Shown here: piece by piece, positions 23,729 to 32,079 of the stretch
Numbering within the stretch: the first letter of the stretch is position 1
Layout of the letters: every line of letters begins with the position of its first letter
Made by a program: the position numbers and the translations under genes
DNA from: Stutzerimonas nosocomialis
Lineage (GTDB): Bacteria > Pseudomonadota > Gammaproteobacteria > Pseudomonadales > Pseudomonadaceae
NCBI RefSeq assembly: GCF_005876855.1
Contig: NZ_QLAE01000019.1
Location: 26,279-90,278 of the forward strand
Length of the DNA: 64,000 nt
Reading direction: 5' to 3'
The notes under the pieces: model-generated
Told to the model about the DNA's origin: nothing
What the model saw: only the letters and a program-made list of their open reading frames with translations
Database searches by the model: none

Positions 23729-24994
23729 TCACAGTCGGATCGATAGGCCATCGGCCAGCGACTGCCGATAGGCGCGCCAGGCCGGTACGCAGCCCATCAG
23801 CAGGGCGGCGCCCAGAATAGCGCCGAGCAGGCGCCACTCATAGGGGCTCGGCAGCGCCAGCGGCAGGTACAGGCCGTAGCCGCTCTGCAGCGGGCCCTGG
23901 GCGAGGGCTATGCCTGCATAGAGCAGGACGAGCCCCAGCACGACACCGGCCAGGGACAGGGCGAACGCCTCGAGCACGAGCAGGCCGGCGATGTGCCAGG
24001 GCCGCGCGCCGACCGAGCGCAGGATGGCCATCTCCCGGCGTCGCTCGTTGAGGCTGGTGAGGATCGCGGTGAGCATGCCGATCAGGCCGGTCAGCACCAC
24101 GAACAGCGAGACCACGAAGAGTGCCTGTTCGGCGGTGCCCATCAGGCTCCACAGCTCCTGCAGCGCCACGCCCGGCAGGATCGCCAGCAGGGGTTCGCCG
24201 CGGAACTCATTGATTTCACGCTGCAGGCTGAAGGTCGCCACCTTGCTGTTGAGACCGAGCAGGAAGGCGGTGATCTGCTTGGGTTGCAGGTCCATGTGGC
24301 GGGCCTGTTCGGCATCGATGCGGGCATTGCCGCGCGCCGGCATGCCGTTCTGCCAGTCGATGTGCAGCGCCTCCATGCCGGCCAGCGAGATGTGCAGCGT
24401 GCGGTCCACCGGCGTGCCGGTGCGCTTCAGGATACCGACGACCCTGAAGGGCTTGTCGTCGTGCTGGACCAGGCTCACCCGGGCCACGCCATGGGCCAGC
24501 ACGATCTCTTCGCCGAGCCTGTAGCGCAGCGCATCGGCCACTTCGGCGCCCAGCACCACTTCGAACGGGTCCTCTTCGAACCTGCGGCCTTCGGCGATCT
24601 CCAGCGGCTGCTGGCGGGCGTAGCGGTAGTGTTCGAAATAGCTCTGGCTGGTGCCCAGCACCCGATATCCGCGATGGGAGTCCCCGAGCGACAGCGGTAT
24701 CGCCCAGCTCACCCGCGGGTGTTCGGCGAAGTGCTGGAAATGTTCCCAGCGAATGTTGTTGGTCGCGTTGCCGATGCGAAACACCGAGTACAGCAGCAGG
24801 TTGACCGAGCCGGAGCGGGCGCCCACCACCAGGTCGGTGCCACTGATGGTGCTGGCGAAGCTGGCGCGGGCTTCGGTGCGCACCCGCTCGACCGCCAGCA
24901 ACAGACAGACGGACAGGGCGATGGCGAAGACGGTGAGCAGCGCGGTGAAACGGCGATTGTTCAGGCTCGCCAGGGCCAGGCGTAGCAGGTGCAT
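23729..24994 (-). CDS. FtsX/MacB-type ABC permease, 421 aa
   Basis: This is an ABC permease of the MacB/FtsX/LolC type. It has an N-terminal membrane helix (FTALLTVFAIALSVCLLLAV), a large periplasmic domain (about 45-270), then three further helices (ALFVVSLFVVLTGLIGMLTA, LLVLEAFALSLAGVVLGLVL, LLGAILGAALLMGC). LNERRREMAILRSVGARPW is the family's cytoplasmic coupling motif. It is adjacent to the ATPase gene and matches PA4065. Such permeases do mechanical work on periplasmic partners rather than transport through a pore. The partner is probably the His-rich DUF2796 protein encoded first in the operon. Confidence 0.85.
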   Translation of the reverse strand: MHLLRLALASLNNRRFTALLTVFAIALSVCLLLAVERVRTEARASFASTISGTDLVVGARSGSVNLLLYSVFRIGNATNNIRWEHFQHFAEHPRVSWAIPLSLGDSHRGYRVLGTSQSYFEHYRYARQQPLEIAEGRRFEEDPFEVVLGAEVADALRYRLGEEIVLAHGVARVSLVQHDDKPFRVVGILKRTGTPVDRTLHISLAGMEALHIDWQNGMPARGNARIDAEQARHMDLQPKQITAFLLGLNSKVATFSLQREINEFRGEPLLAILPGVALQELWSLMGTAEQALFVVSLFVVLTGLIGMLTAILTSLNERRREMAILRSVGARPWHIAGLLVLEAFALSLAGVVLGLVLLYAGIALAQGPLQSGYGLYLPLALPSPYEWRLLGAILGAALLMGCVPAWRAYRQSLADGLSIRL

Positions 24995-25702
24995 TCAGAT
25001 CTCCGAGGGCCGCGCGGCGCGGTTGAGTTCCAACAGCGACAGGTTGCGGTCGAACAGCGGCGCCAGGCTCTGGTCGTGGCTGACGAACAGGAGGCTGGAG
25101 CCGGCTGCCCGGCATTCGGCGAACAGCAGCTGCAGGAAGGCTTCCCGGGTGTCGGCGTCGAGCGCCGAGGTGGGTTCGTCGGCGATCACCAGCTCCGGCT
25201 GGCCGATCAGGGCGCGGGCTGCGGCGACGCGCTGCTGCTGGCCGATCGACAGCGCTTCGGCGCGTCTGTCGAGCAGTGCCGACGGCAGTCCCAGGTGGGC
25301 CAGCAGTTCGGTGGCGGCTGCATCCACGCTGCCGTGGCGGGCGATGGCGCGCTGGCTGCGCTGATGGGAGAAACTGCACGGCAGCGTGACGTTCTCGCGC
25401 ACCGAGAGAAAGGGCAGCAGGTTGAACTGCTGAAAGATGTAGCCGGTATGGTCGACGCGAAAACGGTCGCGCGCGCTGGCCGAGAGCTTCTCCAGCTCGC
25501 GCCCGAGCAGCCGTACGCTGCCGCGCCCGGGGACCTGGACGCCGCCGAGGAGGCCGAGCAGGGTGGTCTTGCCGCTGCCCGACGGGCCCTTGAGAAAAAG
25601 GCTCTCGCCGGCGTGCAGCTGAAAGTGGGGAATATCCAGCAGCTCCGCCTGGCCAGGCCAGGCGAAACCGAGGTCGTGCAGCTCGATCAGTGGTTGAGTC
25701 AT
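24995..25702 (-). CDS. ABC transporter ATP-binding protein (LolD/MacB type), 235 aa
   Basis: This is a complete ABC ATPase: Walker A LKGPSGSGKTTLLGLL, Q-loop FQQFNLLPFLSVREN, signature LSIGQQQRVAAARAL, Walker B PELVIADEPTSALD, and H-loop LLFVSHDQ. The signature and the NLLPFLSV stretch place it with the LolD/MacB/FtsE group that works with FtsX-like permeases. Its stop directly abuts the permease start. It corresponds to PA4064 in the zinc-responsive PA4063-4066 operon. It powers the permease from the cytoplasmic side. Confidence 0.9.
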   Translation of the reverse strand: MTQPLIELHDLGFAWPGQAELLDIPHFQLHAGESLFLKGPSGSGKTTLLGLLGGVQVPGRGSVRLLGRELEKLSASARDRFRVDHTGYIFQQFNLLPFLSVRENVTLPCSFSHQRSQRAIARHGSVDAAATELLAHLGLPSALLDRRAEALSIGQQQRVAAARALIGQPELVIADEPTSALDADTREAFLQLLFAECRAAGSSLLFVSHDQSLAPLFDRNLSLLELNRAARPSEI

Positions 25703-25733
25703 GCGTTACCGCTTAGGGCCAAGGCTCGAGGTG

Positions 25734-26339
25734 TCAGAAGTTCAGACGCGGATTGCCCGGGGTCAGCTCGACGCCTTGCTGCCCGCTCGGGCCGATCAGT
25801 TGTACCTGAATTGTCCGGGTATCGGGGAAACGCTGGAACACTGCGTTCAAGTCCAAAGTTTTCAGCGCGCCCGGCGTGGAGCAACTCAGCTGGTAGTGCG
25901 CGCTGATGTCGCTGTGCTCGTGATCGTGCTCGCCATGCTGGTGATCATGGCCGTGTTCCTCGGCATGCGTGTGCCCATGCGCCTTGCCGCCGAACAGCGG
26001 GCTCTCCAGCTCCGTGGACGCTACGCTGCAGCCGGCCTGGGCAGGCAGGGAAAACAGCGCCAGCGGTTGCTCCAGCGATTCGCGCGCAGCGTTCAGCGTG
26101 GCCTTGTCCGCATCGCTGGTGGCGGCATGCTCGAAGCCGAGCAGATTCATCGCCGGGCTTTCCAGTTCCAGCTCCAGGGTCTGGCCGTCCAGGGCAACGT
26201 TGAGTCGAGCGACGCCATGCTCGTGAGCGGAAAGGCTGCCGTGCTCATGGTCATGGTCGTGATCATGAGCGTGGCTGTGCTCGGCCGCATGGGCCAGGGG
26301 CATGAGGGCGAAGGGGAGCGCTAGCAGCAGGCGACGCAT
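25734..26339 (-). CDS. His-rich periplasmic DUF2796 protein, probable zinc binder, 201 aa
   Basis: This is a secreted protein (MRRLLLALPFALMPLAHAAE) with two histidine-rich metal-binding stretches, HSHAHDHDHDHEHG near residue 21 and another at about 120-142 (HGHTHAEEHGHDHQ). The DUF2796 body has AHEHGVARLNVALDG and LELESPAMNLLGFEH. It heads the operon with the ABC ATPase, permease and DUF3299 gene and equals PA4063, which is induced by zinc starvation. It probably captures zinc in the periplasm. A Zur-like box lies 20 bases upstream. Confidence 0.85.
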   Translation of the reverse strand: MRRLLLALPFALMPLAHAAEHSHAHDHDHDHEHGSLSAHEHGVARLNVALDGQTLELELESPAMNLLGFEHAATSDADKATLNAARESLEQPLALFSLPAQAGCSVASTELESPLFGGKAHGHTHAEEHGHDHQHGEHDHEHSDISAHYQLSCSTPGALKTLDLNAVFQRFPDTRTIQVQLIGPSGQQGVELTPGNPRLNF

Positions 26340-26358
26340 GGGGAATCTCCTTGGTTTG

Positions 26359-26371
26359 GTAATGTTATAAC
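26359..26371. promoter_or_regulatory. Zur-like box upstream of the DUF2796-ABC operon
   Basis: Read on the minus strand, GTTATAACATTAC differs at one base from the perfect site at 18273 (GTTATAACATAAC). It ends 20 bases before the DUF2796 start codon, overlapping the likely promoter. Zinc-loaded Zur would repress the operon here. Confidence 0.65.
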
Positions 26372-26442
26372 AACTTTACCGCTGCACTGGCGTTTGCTCA
26401 ATCGGCATGTAGCATGGCGTCAATGCAGGGGAGGCCGTAGCG

Positions 26443-26781
26443 ATGATCAGAATCAGGGGACGCATAGGGGACTGGCCGGTGGACCTCAGCGTCGAGCTGG
26501 AGCCCGAGGACTGGGCGCGATTGAGCGCCGAAGGGCCGGTGGCCGCGCCGCAACCGCAGCCGCAACCGGCTGCGCGCCCGGTCGACGCGCTTTGGGAGGC
26601 GGCGCAGCAGGTGCTGCGCCAGGCCGGAGAGATGGAGGGGCCGCAGTTGCTGGCGGCCCTTGAAGCCCTGGCGGGAAATGCTCAGGCGGGAAAGCGGCTG
26701 ATGGTTCGCCTGCGCCACAGCGACCGGGTACGCCTGGAAACCGGCAAGGACGCGCCGACCTTTTTCTGGGTCGAGCCGTAG
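26443..26781 (+). CDS. Hypothetical protein, 112 aa
   Basis: This is a small soluble protein of unknown function (MIRIRGRIGDWPVDLSVEL at the start). It has a Pro/Gln/Ala linker at about 36-48 and a helical middle part. It ends VRLETGKDAPTFFWVEP. It is divergent from the zinc operon and convergent with the thioredoxin-like gene, as PA4062 is in P. aeruginosa. The high GC in its third codon positions supports real coding. No motif reveals a role. Confidence 0.7.
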   Translation: MIRIRGRIGDWPVDLSVELEPEDWARLSAEGPVAAPQPQPQPAARPVDALWEAAQQVLRQAGEMEGPQLLAALEALAGNAQAGKRLMVRLRHSDRVRLETGKDAPTFFWVEP

Positions 26782-26794
26782 CCCGGTCGATGGC

Positions 26795-27667
26795 TCAGTA
26801 CAGCGCCTGGTACAGCTTGCGCCGGTAGAGGGTCACCAGCGGGTGTTCGGTGCCCAGCAGGTCGAACACCTGCAGCAGCGTCTTGTGCGGCAGGCCGTCG
26901 GCATAGCTGCGGTTGCGCACGAACAACTGGAGCAGGGCTTCGAGTGCCGGCTCGTATTGCTGGCGCGCCAGCTGATGGATGGCCAGCTGATATGCGGCCT
27001 CGTCATCCTGGGCATTGGCCGCCAGGCGGCTTTTCAGGTCGGCGGCTTCCGGCAGTTCGGCGACCTGGCGCAGGAAGGTCAGCTGCGCCCGCGCGCCGGC
27101 CAGTGCCTGCTTGTGCTCGTCGCCCTTGACGGCACCGAGTACGGTCTCGGCTTCGCCAAGCTCACCGCGTTCGGCCAGGCAGCGCGCGTAGAGGATCAGC
27201 GCGGCGCCGTTTTCGTTGTCTTCGCCGAGCAATTGCTTGAGCAGGGCTTCGGCCTCGGCGATCCGCCCCTCGGCGAACGCGGCCTGGGCGGTCTCCAGCA
27301 GATCGGCCTGCGGCGCGGCGGGGAGCTGCACGTGCGGCTGCAGCATGGCGCGGATGGCCGATTCGGGCTGCGCGCCGGCGAAGCCGTCCACCGGCTGGCC
27401 ATCCTTGAACAGCACCACGGTCGGCAGGCTGCGGATGCCGAAGCGCGCCACGATGTCCTGCTCGATGTCGCAGTTGACCTTGGCCAGCAGCAGTTCGCCC
27501 TGGAACTCCTCGGTGATCTTGGCCAGCAGCGGCATCAGCGCCTTGCAAGGGGCGCACCACTCGGCCCAGAAATCCACCAGCACCGGCTTGTGGAAGGAGT
27601 TCTCGACCACCAGCTGCTCGAAAGCGGCGGCGCCGGATACCTCGAAGATGTAGGGGGTATCGTTCAT
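26795..27667 (-). CDS. cnoX: Thioredoxin-domain co-chaperone CnoX (YbbN)
   Basis: The N-terminal thioredoxin fold (residues about 8-110) carries FWAEWCAPCKALMPLL. The WCAPC active site is intact, unlike E. coli CnoX, which has lost one Cys. The cis-proline loop is SLPTVVLF. The C-terminal 170 residues are TPR-like (YARCLAERGELGEAETVL, YQLAIHQLARQQYEPALEAL). The protein protects other proteins from oxidative aggregation and hands them to GroEL and DnaK. The start at 27667 (MNDTPYIF) is chosen because the longer frame reads back through the thpR gene. Confidence 0.9.
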   Translation of the reverse strand: MNDTPYIFEVSGAAAFEQLVVENSFHKPVLVDFWAEWCAPCKALMPLLAKITEEFQGELLLAKVNCDIEQDIVARFGIRSLPTVVLFKDGQPVDGFAGAQPESAIRAMLQPHVQLPAAPQADLLETAQAAFAEGRIAEAEALLKQLLGEDNENGAALILYARCLAERGELGEAETVLGAVKGDEHKQALAGARAQLTFLRQVAELPEAADLKSRLAANAQDDEAAYQLAIHQLARQQYEPALEALLQLFVRNRSYADGLPHKTLLQVFDLLGTEHPLVTLYRRKLYQALY

Positions 27668-27747
27668 GGGAATACTCGACACGTCGGGACGACTGAAAGT
27701 GGGTGCATGGTAAATGGAGGCGCCTGGGCAGGAAACAAGGGGCGCGG

Positions 27748-28278
27748 TCAGCGGGTATCGGGGGGCAGGGGCCAGCTGTCCATCTCGCGGTAGCGTACGC
27801 CGCCGGGCAGGTTTTCGGACAGACAGAGAACGACCCGTTCGGCAGGCCAGCGCAGCGAGACCTGCGGGTGTCGTGCGATCGGCGCGGCCTGCCGGAACAG
27901 CGTCACGTGGGGGCGAAAGTCGGGGTTGTCCTGGGCCAGCCCCTGCGCCACGAGGCGTTGGCCCAGGTCGCGCTGCAGCTCCAGCAAGGCCTGCGGTGGC
28001 GCGTCGGGCATGAGGACGGTAAGGCCGTGTTTCCATTGCTCGAGCCGCTGCAGGTGTAGCTCGAAGCGGTGATGGCACTGCAGCGCGGCGCCGATCCGGC
28101 GCAGCTGCGGCAGGCGTGTCGACGGCAGGCTGCCGAGAAACGCCAGGGTCAGGTGCAGGTTGGCGGGCGCGGCCGGGCGGCCGTCCAGGCCCAGGCCGTC
28201 GCGCCAGGCGGACAGAACCGGGCGCAGCGGATCGGGACAGGGCAGGGCGAAGAACAGGCGCAGGGTCGGATCGCTCAT
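27748..28278 (-). CDS. thpR: RNA 2',3'-cyclic phosphodiesterase ThpR
   Basis: This is a 2H phosphoesterase of the ThpR/LigT family. The two catalytic HxTx motifs are NLHLTLAFLG (His about residue 41) and RPHVTLFRQ (His about 126). At 176 aa it has the usual length. It opens a 2',3'-cyclic phosphate on RNA to a 2'-phosphate and can join tRNA half-molecules in vitro. It follows the methyltransferase gene by 17 bases on the same strand and is probably in that unit. Confidence 0.9.
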   Translation of the reverse strand: MSDPTLRLFFALPCPDPLRPVLSAWRDGLGLDGRPAAPANLHLTLAFLGSLPSTRLPQLRRIGAALQCHHRFELHLQRLEQWKHGLTVLMPDAPPQALLELQRDLGQRLVAQGLAQDNPDFRPHVTLFRQAAPIARHPQVSLRWPAERVVLCLSENLPGGVRYREMDSWPLPPDTR

Positions 28279-28295
28279 GGCCGCTGCGCAAGCCC

Positions 28296-28949
28296 TCAGC
28301 TATAGGCCTGGTACAGGCTCACCCGGCGAAATTCGACGGGTTCGGCAAGGTCCGGCCAGGTGCAGGCGTCGAGCACGGCCAGGCGTCTGTAGGCCGGATG
28401 GGCGAAGTTCCGTACGCGCGAGTCCGCCACCAGTATTTCGCGTCCCCGGCCGAGGAAGTCGTCGAGCAGCGGCAGGTTGGCGCGGTCGTAGAGCACGTCG
28501 GCGACGATGAGCAGGTCGTAGCGCGTGGTCTCGGCGAAAAAGTCCGCCGAGTAATCGAGCGTCACGTTATTGAGGGCCGCATTGGCGCGGCAGGCCTCGA
28601 GTGCCACAGGGTCGAGGTCGCAGGCCACGACCTGCGCTGCGCCGGCCTTTGCCGCGGCGATCGCGGCGACCCCCGAACCGCTCCCGAAATCCAGTACCCG
28701 CTTGCCTGCCAGTCGTTCCGGGTGTTCGGCCAGCCAGCGCGCCAGCGCCAGTCCGCTGGCCCAGCAGAAGCACCAGTACGGCGGCTCTTCCAGGATTCGT
28801 CGGGTTTCATCGGGGCTGAAGGCGCGGTCCATGTTGGCCCCGTCGATCAACCACAGCTGCAGCTCGGTGCCCGGCAGCGTCTCGACCACCAGGCGGGCGT
28901 CGCCCAACCGTTCATTCAGGGCCGCCTGCAGGGCCGCGGGAGCCGTCAC
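28296..28949 (-). CDS. SAM-dependent protein methyltransferase (ETFB-lysine type), 217 aa
   Basis: This is a class I methyltransferase. [20 protein letters not shown] at about residues 85-104 is the SAM-binding motif [10 protein letters not shown] motif II, and [12 protein letters not shown] the post-motif region typical of family-16 protein lysine methyltransferases. The N-terminal [18 protein letters not shown] matches the same group, whose members methylate ETF-beta and related proteins. The substrate here is inferred. It starts in a 4-base overlap with the upstream lipoprotein gene. Confidence 0.8.
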   Translation of the reverse strand: MTAPAALQAALNERLGDARLVVETLPGTELQLWLIDGANMDRAFSPDETRRILEEPPYWCFCWASGLALARWLAEHPERLAGKRVLDFGSGSGVAAIAAAKAGAAQVVACDLDPVALEACRANAALNNVTLDYSADFFAETTRYDLLIVADVLYDRANLPLLDDFLGRGREILVADSRVRNFAHPAYRRLAVLDACTWPDLAEPVEFRRVSLYQAYS

Positions 28950-29371
28950 GGCGCCGGTTCCAGCCTGAGCGGGCCGAGTGCCTGGCTGGCGCTGCTGCGG
29001 ATCTGGCGGGCGGGCAGGCGCATGATCAGCTGACCGGACTGGGTGACGCGTCCGCGCAGCTCCACGCGCTGGCTCTTGGCGAAGGTCTCGGGGTTGAAGC
29101 TGAGAATGAACGGCAGGTCGGTGCCGCGGCCGTTGAGCTTGACGTTGGCCAGCAGGCGATCCGGCTGCTCGTGGTCGACATCGAGCAGGGCGAGCTCGAC
29201 TTCGCTGCCGGCCGGCGCGCCGACCAGGGTCCCGCTGAGTTCATGCAGCAGCTTGCTGTCGGCCACCGGCAGTTCAGCCACGGGCGGGGTGGTCGGTGGT
29301 TCGGCAGGCGGGCTTGCGCAGCCGGCGAGAAGCACCAGGAGACCGGACAGGACTGCGGGAAATAACGGCAC
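28946..29371 (-). CDS. YbaY-family lipoprotein, 141 aa
   Basis: This is a small lipoprotein: a short signal sequence ends in a lipobox ([11 protein letters not shown]), after which a Pro-rich linker leads to a YbaY-like beta domain with [20 protein letters not shown] and [13 protein letters not shown] at 29371 is the start because GAGGAG lies six bases upstream and it gives a compact signal peptide; the track-length extension has none. It would be anchored in the outer or inner membrane facing the periplasm. Its stop overlaps the methyltransferase start. Function unknown. Confidence 0.75.
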   Translation of the reverse strand: MPLFPAVLSGLLVLLAGCASPPAEPPTTPPVAELPVADSKLLHELSGTLVGAPAGSEVELALLDVDHEQPDRLLANVKLNGRGTDLPFILSFNPETFAKSQRVELRGRVTQSGQLIMRLPARQIRSSASQALGPLRLEPAP

Positions 29372-29487
29372 GGAAGGCTCCTCGAAACAGGTGGGATGGC
29401 CGCTGTATAGCAGCAAATCCCTCCGCTTGTCTTGACGGTCGGATGCGCTACCATGGCTTTCCCGACGTTCTGACTCCCGCCTTTCCC

Positions 29488-29952
29488 ATGCATTGTCCCT
29501 TCTGTAGTGCGAACGATACCAAGGTCATCGATTCGCGCCTGGTTGCCGAGGGTGACCAGGTCCGGCGTCGCCGCGAGTGCCTCGCTTGCGGCGAGCGTTT
29601 CACCACCTTCGAGACCGCCGAACTGGTGATGCCGAGGCTGATCAAGCAGGACGGCAGTCGCCAGCCGTTCGACGAGGACAAGCTGCGCGCCGGCATGCAG
29701 CGCGCGCTGGAAAAGCGGCCGGTGAGCGTGGAGCGCCTCGAGGAAGCCATCGCCCACATCAAGAGCAAGCTGCGCGCCACCGGCGAGCGGGAAGTCAAGT
29801 CGCTGGTGCTCGGCGAGCTGGTGATGGCCGAGCTGCAGAAGCTCGACGAAGTGGCCTACATCCGCTTCGCTTCGGTCTACCGGCGCTTCCAGGACCTCAA
29901 CGAGTTCCGCGAGGAAATCGAGCGGCTGTCCCGCGAGCCGTCCAAGGCCTGA
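29488..29952 (+). CDS. nrdR: Transcriptional repressor NrdR
   Basis: NrdR is a zinc-ribbon and ATP-cone protein that represses ribonucleotide reductase genes when dATP or ATP is bound. The zinc ribbon is [17 protein letters not shown] with [13 protein letters not shown], and the ATP-cone begins [20 protein letters not shown]. At 154 aa it has the normal length. It overlaps ribD in a TGATG junction, as in many Pseudomonas and other proteobacteria, so it is the first gene of the riboflavin run. Confidence 0.97.
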   Translation: MHCPFCSANDTKVIDSRLVAEGDQVRRRRECLACGERFTTFETAELVMPRLIKQDGSRQPFDEDKLRAGMQRALEKRPVSVERLEEAIAHIKSKLRATGEREVKSLVLGELVMAELQKLDEVAYIRFASVYRRFQDLNEFREEIERLSREPSKA

Positions 29953-31061
29953 TGGACGCCGCCGATCTCCAGCCGATGGCGCGCGCCCTGCAGCTGGCGC
30001 GCCAGGGCCTGTATTCGACCCACCCCAATCCCCGTGTCGGCTGCGTCATCGTGCGTGACGGCCAGGTCGTGGGCGAGGGATGGCACCAGCGTGCCGGCGA
30101 GCCCCATGCCGAAGTGCATGCCCTGCGCATGGCCGGCGACCGCGCGCGTGGTGCGACCGCCTACGTCACGCTCGAGCCGTGCAGCCATCACGGGCGCACG
30201 CCGCCTTGCGCCGATGCGCTGGTGAAGGCCGGCGTGTCCCGTGTGGTCGCGGCGATGCAGGACCCCAATCCCGAGGTGGGCGGGCGCGGCCTGCAGCGGC
30301 TGCGTGACGCCGGGATCGACGTGGTCTGCGGCGTGCTCGAGGCCGAGGCGCGCGAACTCAATCCCGGTTTCATCAAGCGCATGGAGGGCGGCCTGCCGTT
30401 CGTCCGGGTCAAGCTGGCGATGAGTCTGGACGGGCGCACGGCCATGGCCTCGGGCGAGAGCCAGTGGATCACCGGACCCGCCGCGCGCGCCGATGTGCAG
30501 GCGCTGCGGGCGCGGTCGAGCGTGGTGCTCACTGGCGCCGATACGGTGCTGATCGACGGCGCGCGGCTGACCGTGCGTGCCGAGGAGCTGCGACTGGAAC
30601 CGTCGCTCGCGGCGCTGGCGCTGCAACGTCCGCCGTTGCGCGTGCTGGTCGATGGCCGCCTGCGGGTGCCGCTCGATGCGCCATTCTTCCAGGCCGGCCC
30701 CGCGCTGGTGGCGACCCTCGACGACACCGGGGCGGCGCGTTACCGGGCCGCCGGTCACGAACTGCTGGCGCTGGCCGGCCACGAGCGGGTCGACCTGCCG
30801 GCATTGCTGGCGGCGCTCGGTGCGCGCGGCGCCAATGAGGTGCTGGTCGAGGCCGGCCCGCGACTGGCGGGCGCGTTCGCCGCGCAAGGGCTGGTCGACG
30901 AGTACCGGATCTACGTTGCCGCCAAGCTGCTCGGTTCCTCGGCGCGCCCGCTGCTGGAGCTGCCGCTGGAGCGCATGGCCGAGGCGCGGGAGCTGCGCAT
31001 CGTCGATCTGCGGGCCGTGGGCGACGACTGGCGGATCACCGCCCGACCCGTCGCGCACTAG
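29952..31061 (+). CDS. ribD: Bifunctional deaminase/reductase RibD
   Basis: RibD carries out steps two and three of riboflavin synthesis. The N-terminal deaminase has PHAEVHALRMAGD and EPCSHHGRTPPCADAL, the zinc site His, Cys and Cys with catalytic Glu. The C-terminal reductase starts near LPFVRVKLAMSLDGRTAM and has ITGPAARADVQALRARS and LVEAGPRLAGAF for NADPH and substrate. At 369 aa it is full length. It follows nrdR directly. The FMN riboswitch lies after it, so ribD is not under that control unless from another promoter. Confidence 0.97.
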   Translation: MDAADLQPMARALQLARQGLYSTHPNPRVGCVIVRDGQVVGEGWHQRAGEPHAEVHALRMAGDRARGATAYVTLEPCSHHGRTPPCADALVKAGVSRVVAAMQDPNPEVGGRGLQRLRDAGIDVVCGVLEAEARELNPGFIKRMEGGLPFVRVKLAMSLDGRTAMASGESQWITGPAARADVQALRARSSVVLTGADTVLIDGARLTVRAEELRLEPSLAALALQRPPLRVLVDGRLRVPLDAPFFQAGPALVATLDDTGAARYRAAGHELLALAGHERVDLPALLAALGARGANEVLVEAGPRLAGAFAAQGLVDEYRIYVAAKLLGSSARPLLELPLERMAEARELRIVDLRAVGDDWRITARPVAH

Positions 31062-31135
31062 GCGCCGGCCCGGCGGCGGCTGCACGAACCCCCGGAGTGT
31101 GGTAAAAACGCCGTCGGCCGCGATGCGGCCACGTT

Positions 31136-31282
31136 CTCAGGGCGGGGTGCGATTCCCCACCGGCGGTGATGCGCGGCAGGCCAGGCCTGCGCGCTAGCCC
31201 GCGAGCGCTTGCCCAGCGGCAAGGTCAGCAGACCCGGTGCGATCCCGGGGCCGACGGTATAGTCCGGATGAGAGAGAGCGGG
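31136..31282 (+). promoter_or_regulatory. FMN riboswitch (RFN element) upstream of ribE
   Basis: The conserved RFN parts are all present. AGGGCGGGGTGCGATTCCCC and CCGGCGGT open the element, CAGCAGACCCGGTGCGAT is in the middle, and TAGTCCGGATGAGAGAGAGC closes it. FMN binding would lower expression of ribE and the genes behind it. Two small hairpins follow before the ribE start (31340-31358 and 31384-31399), and the second could cover the ribosome site. Confidence 0.95.
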
Positions 31283-31367
31283 ATGCCTCGACGGGCGCCG
31301 TTCGCGCGCGCGTCACGATCCCTATCGATCTGCAGCGCCCTGTTTTTCATAAACAGGAGTTCGTCAC

Positions 31368-31418
31368 ATGCCTCACCCACGTTGCCTCTACACGGAGGCT
31401 CTATGTTCACTGGAATAA
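31368..31418 (+). CDS. Possible 16-codon upstream ORF overlapping the ribE start
   Basis: An ATG at 31368, with AGGAG eight bases before it, opens a 16-residue frame (MPHPRCLYTEALCSLE) that ends at 31418, overlapping the ribE start codon at 31403 in another frame. It lies after the FMN riboswitch. Translation of it could open or block the ribE ribosome site. It may also be chance; no homologue is known to me. Confidence 0.25.
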   Translation: MPHPRCLYTEALCSLE

Positions 31419-32065
31419 TCGAAGCGATCGGCAGCATCAAGGCGCTGACCCCCAAGGGGGGCGACGTGCGCGTGCACGTCGCGACCGGCAAGCTGGACCT
31501 GGCCGACGTCAAGCTCGGCGACAGCATCGCGGTCAACGGCGTCTGCCTGACGGCGGTGGCGCTGCCCAGCGATGGCTTCTGGGCCGACGTCAGCCGCGAA
31601 ACCTTGGCGCGAACCGCCTTCATCGACCTCAAGGCCGGCAGCCCGGTCAACCTGGAAAAGGCCCTGACGCCCACCAGCCGCCTGGGCGGGCACCTGGTCA
31701 GCGGCCATGTCGACGGCGTCGGCGAGGTCGTTTCCCGGCAGGACAATGCCCGAGCGGTGCAATTTCGCATCCGCGCGCCCCGCGAACTCGCCAGGTACAT
31801 CGCCCTCAAGGGTTCGATCACGGTCGACGGCACCAGCCTGACCGTCAACGCGGTCAATGGCGCCGAGTTCGAGCTGACCATCGTGCCGCACACGCTGGCC
31901 GAAACCATCATGGCCGACTACCGCCCCGGTCGGCAGGTGAACCTGGAGGTCGACCTGCTGGCGCGCTACATCGAGCGCCTGCTGCTGGGCGACAAGGCCG
32001 CCGAGCCCAGTGCATCCGGTATCAGCGAAGGTTTTCTGGCCGAACACGGCTACCTGAAGAATTGA
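31403..32065 (+). CDS. ribE: Riboflavin synthase, alpha subunit
   Basis: RibE (also called ribC in Pseudomonas) dismutates two 6,7-dimethyl-8-ribityllumazine into riboflavin and a pyrimidine. The two tandem lumazine-binding halves are visible: MFTGIIEAIGSI and GDSIAVNGVCLTAV, then LGGHLVSGHVDGVG and KGSITVDGTSLTVN with a C-terminal VNLEVDLLARYIERLL. At 220 aa it is full length. GGAGG sits four bases before the start. It is the first gene behind the FMN riboswitch and is followed by ribBA. Confidence 0.96.
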   Translation: MFTGIIEAIGSIKALTPKGGDVRVHVATGKLDLADVKLGDSIAVNGVCLTAVALPSDGFWADVSRETLARTAFIDLKAGSPVNLEKALTPTSRLGGHLVSGHVDGVGEVVSRQDNARAVQFRIRAPRELARYIALKGSITVDGTSLTVNAVNGAEFELTIVPHTLAETIMADYRPGRQVNLEVDLLARYIERLLLGDKAAEPSASGISEGFLAEHGYLKN

Positions 32066-32079
32066 AGGAATCTGCCACG

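Noticed and set aside
27668-28291. Long N-terminal extension of the thioredoxin-like frame
   Set aside because: It is read through the thpR gene in another frame; the thioredoxin fold begins at MNDTPYIF.
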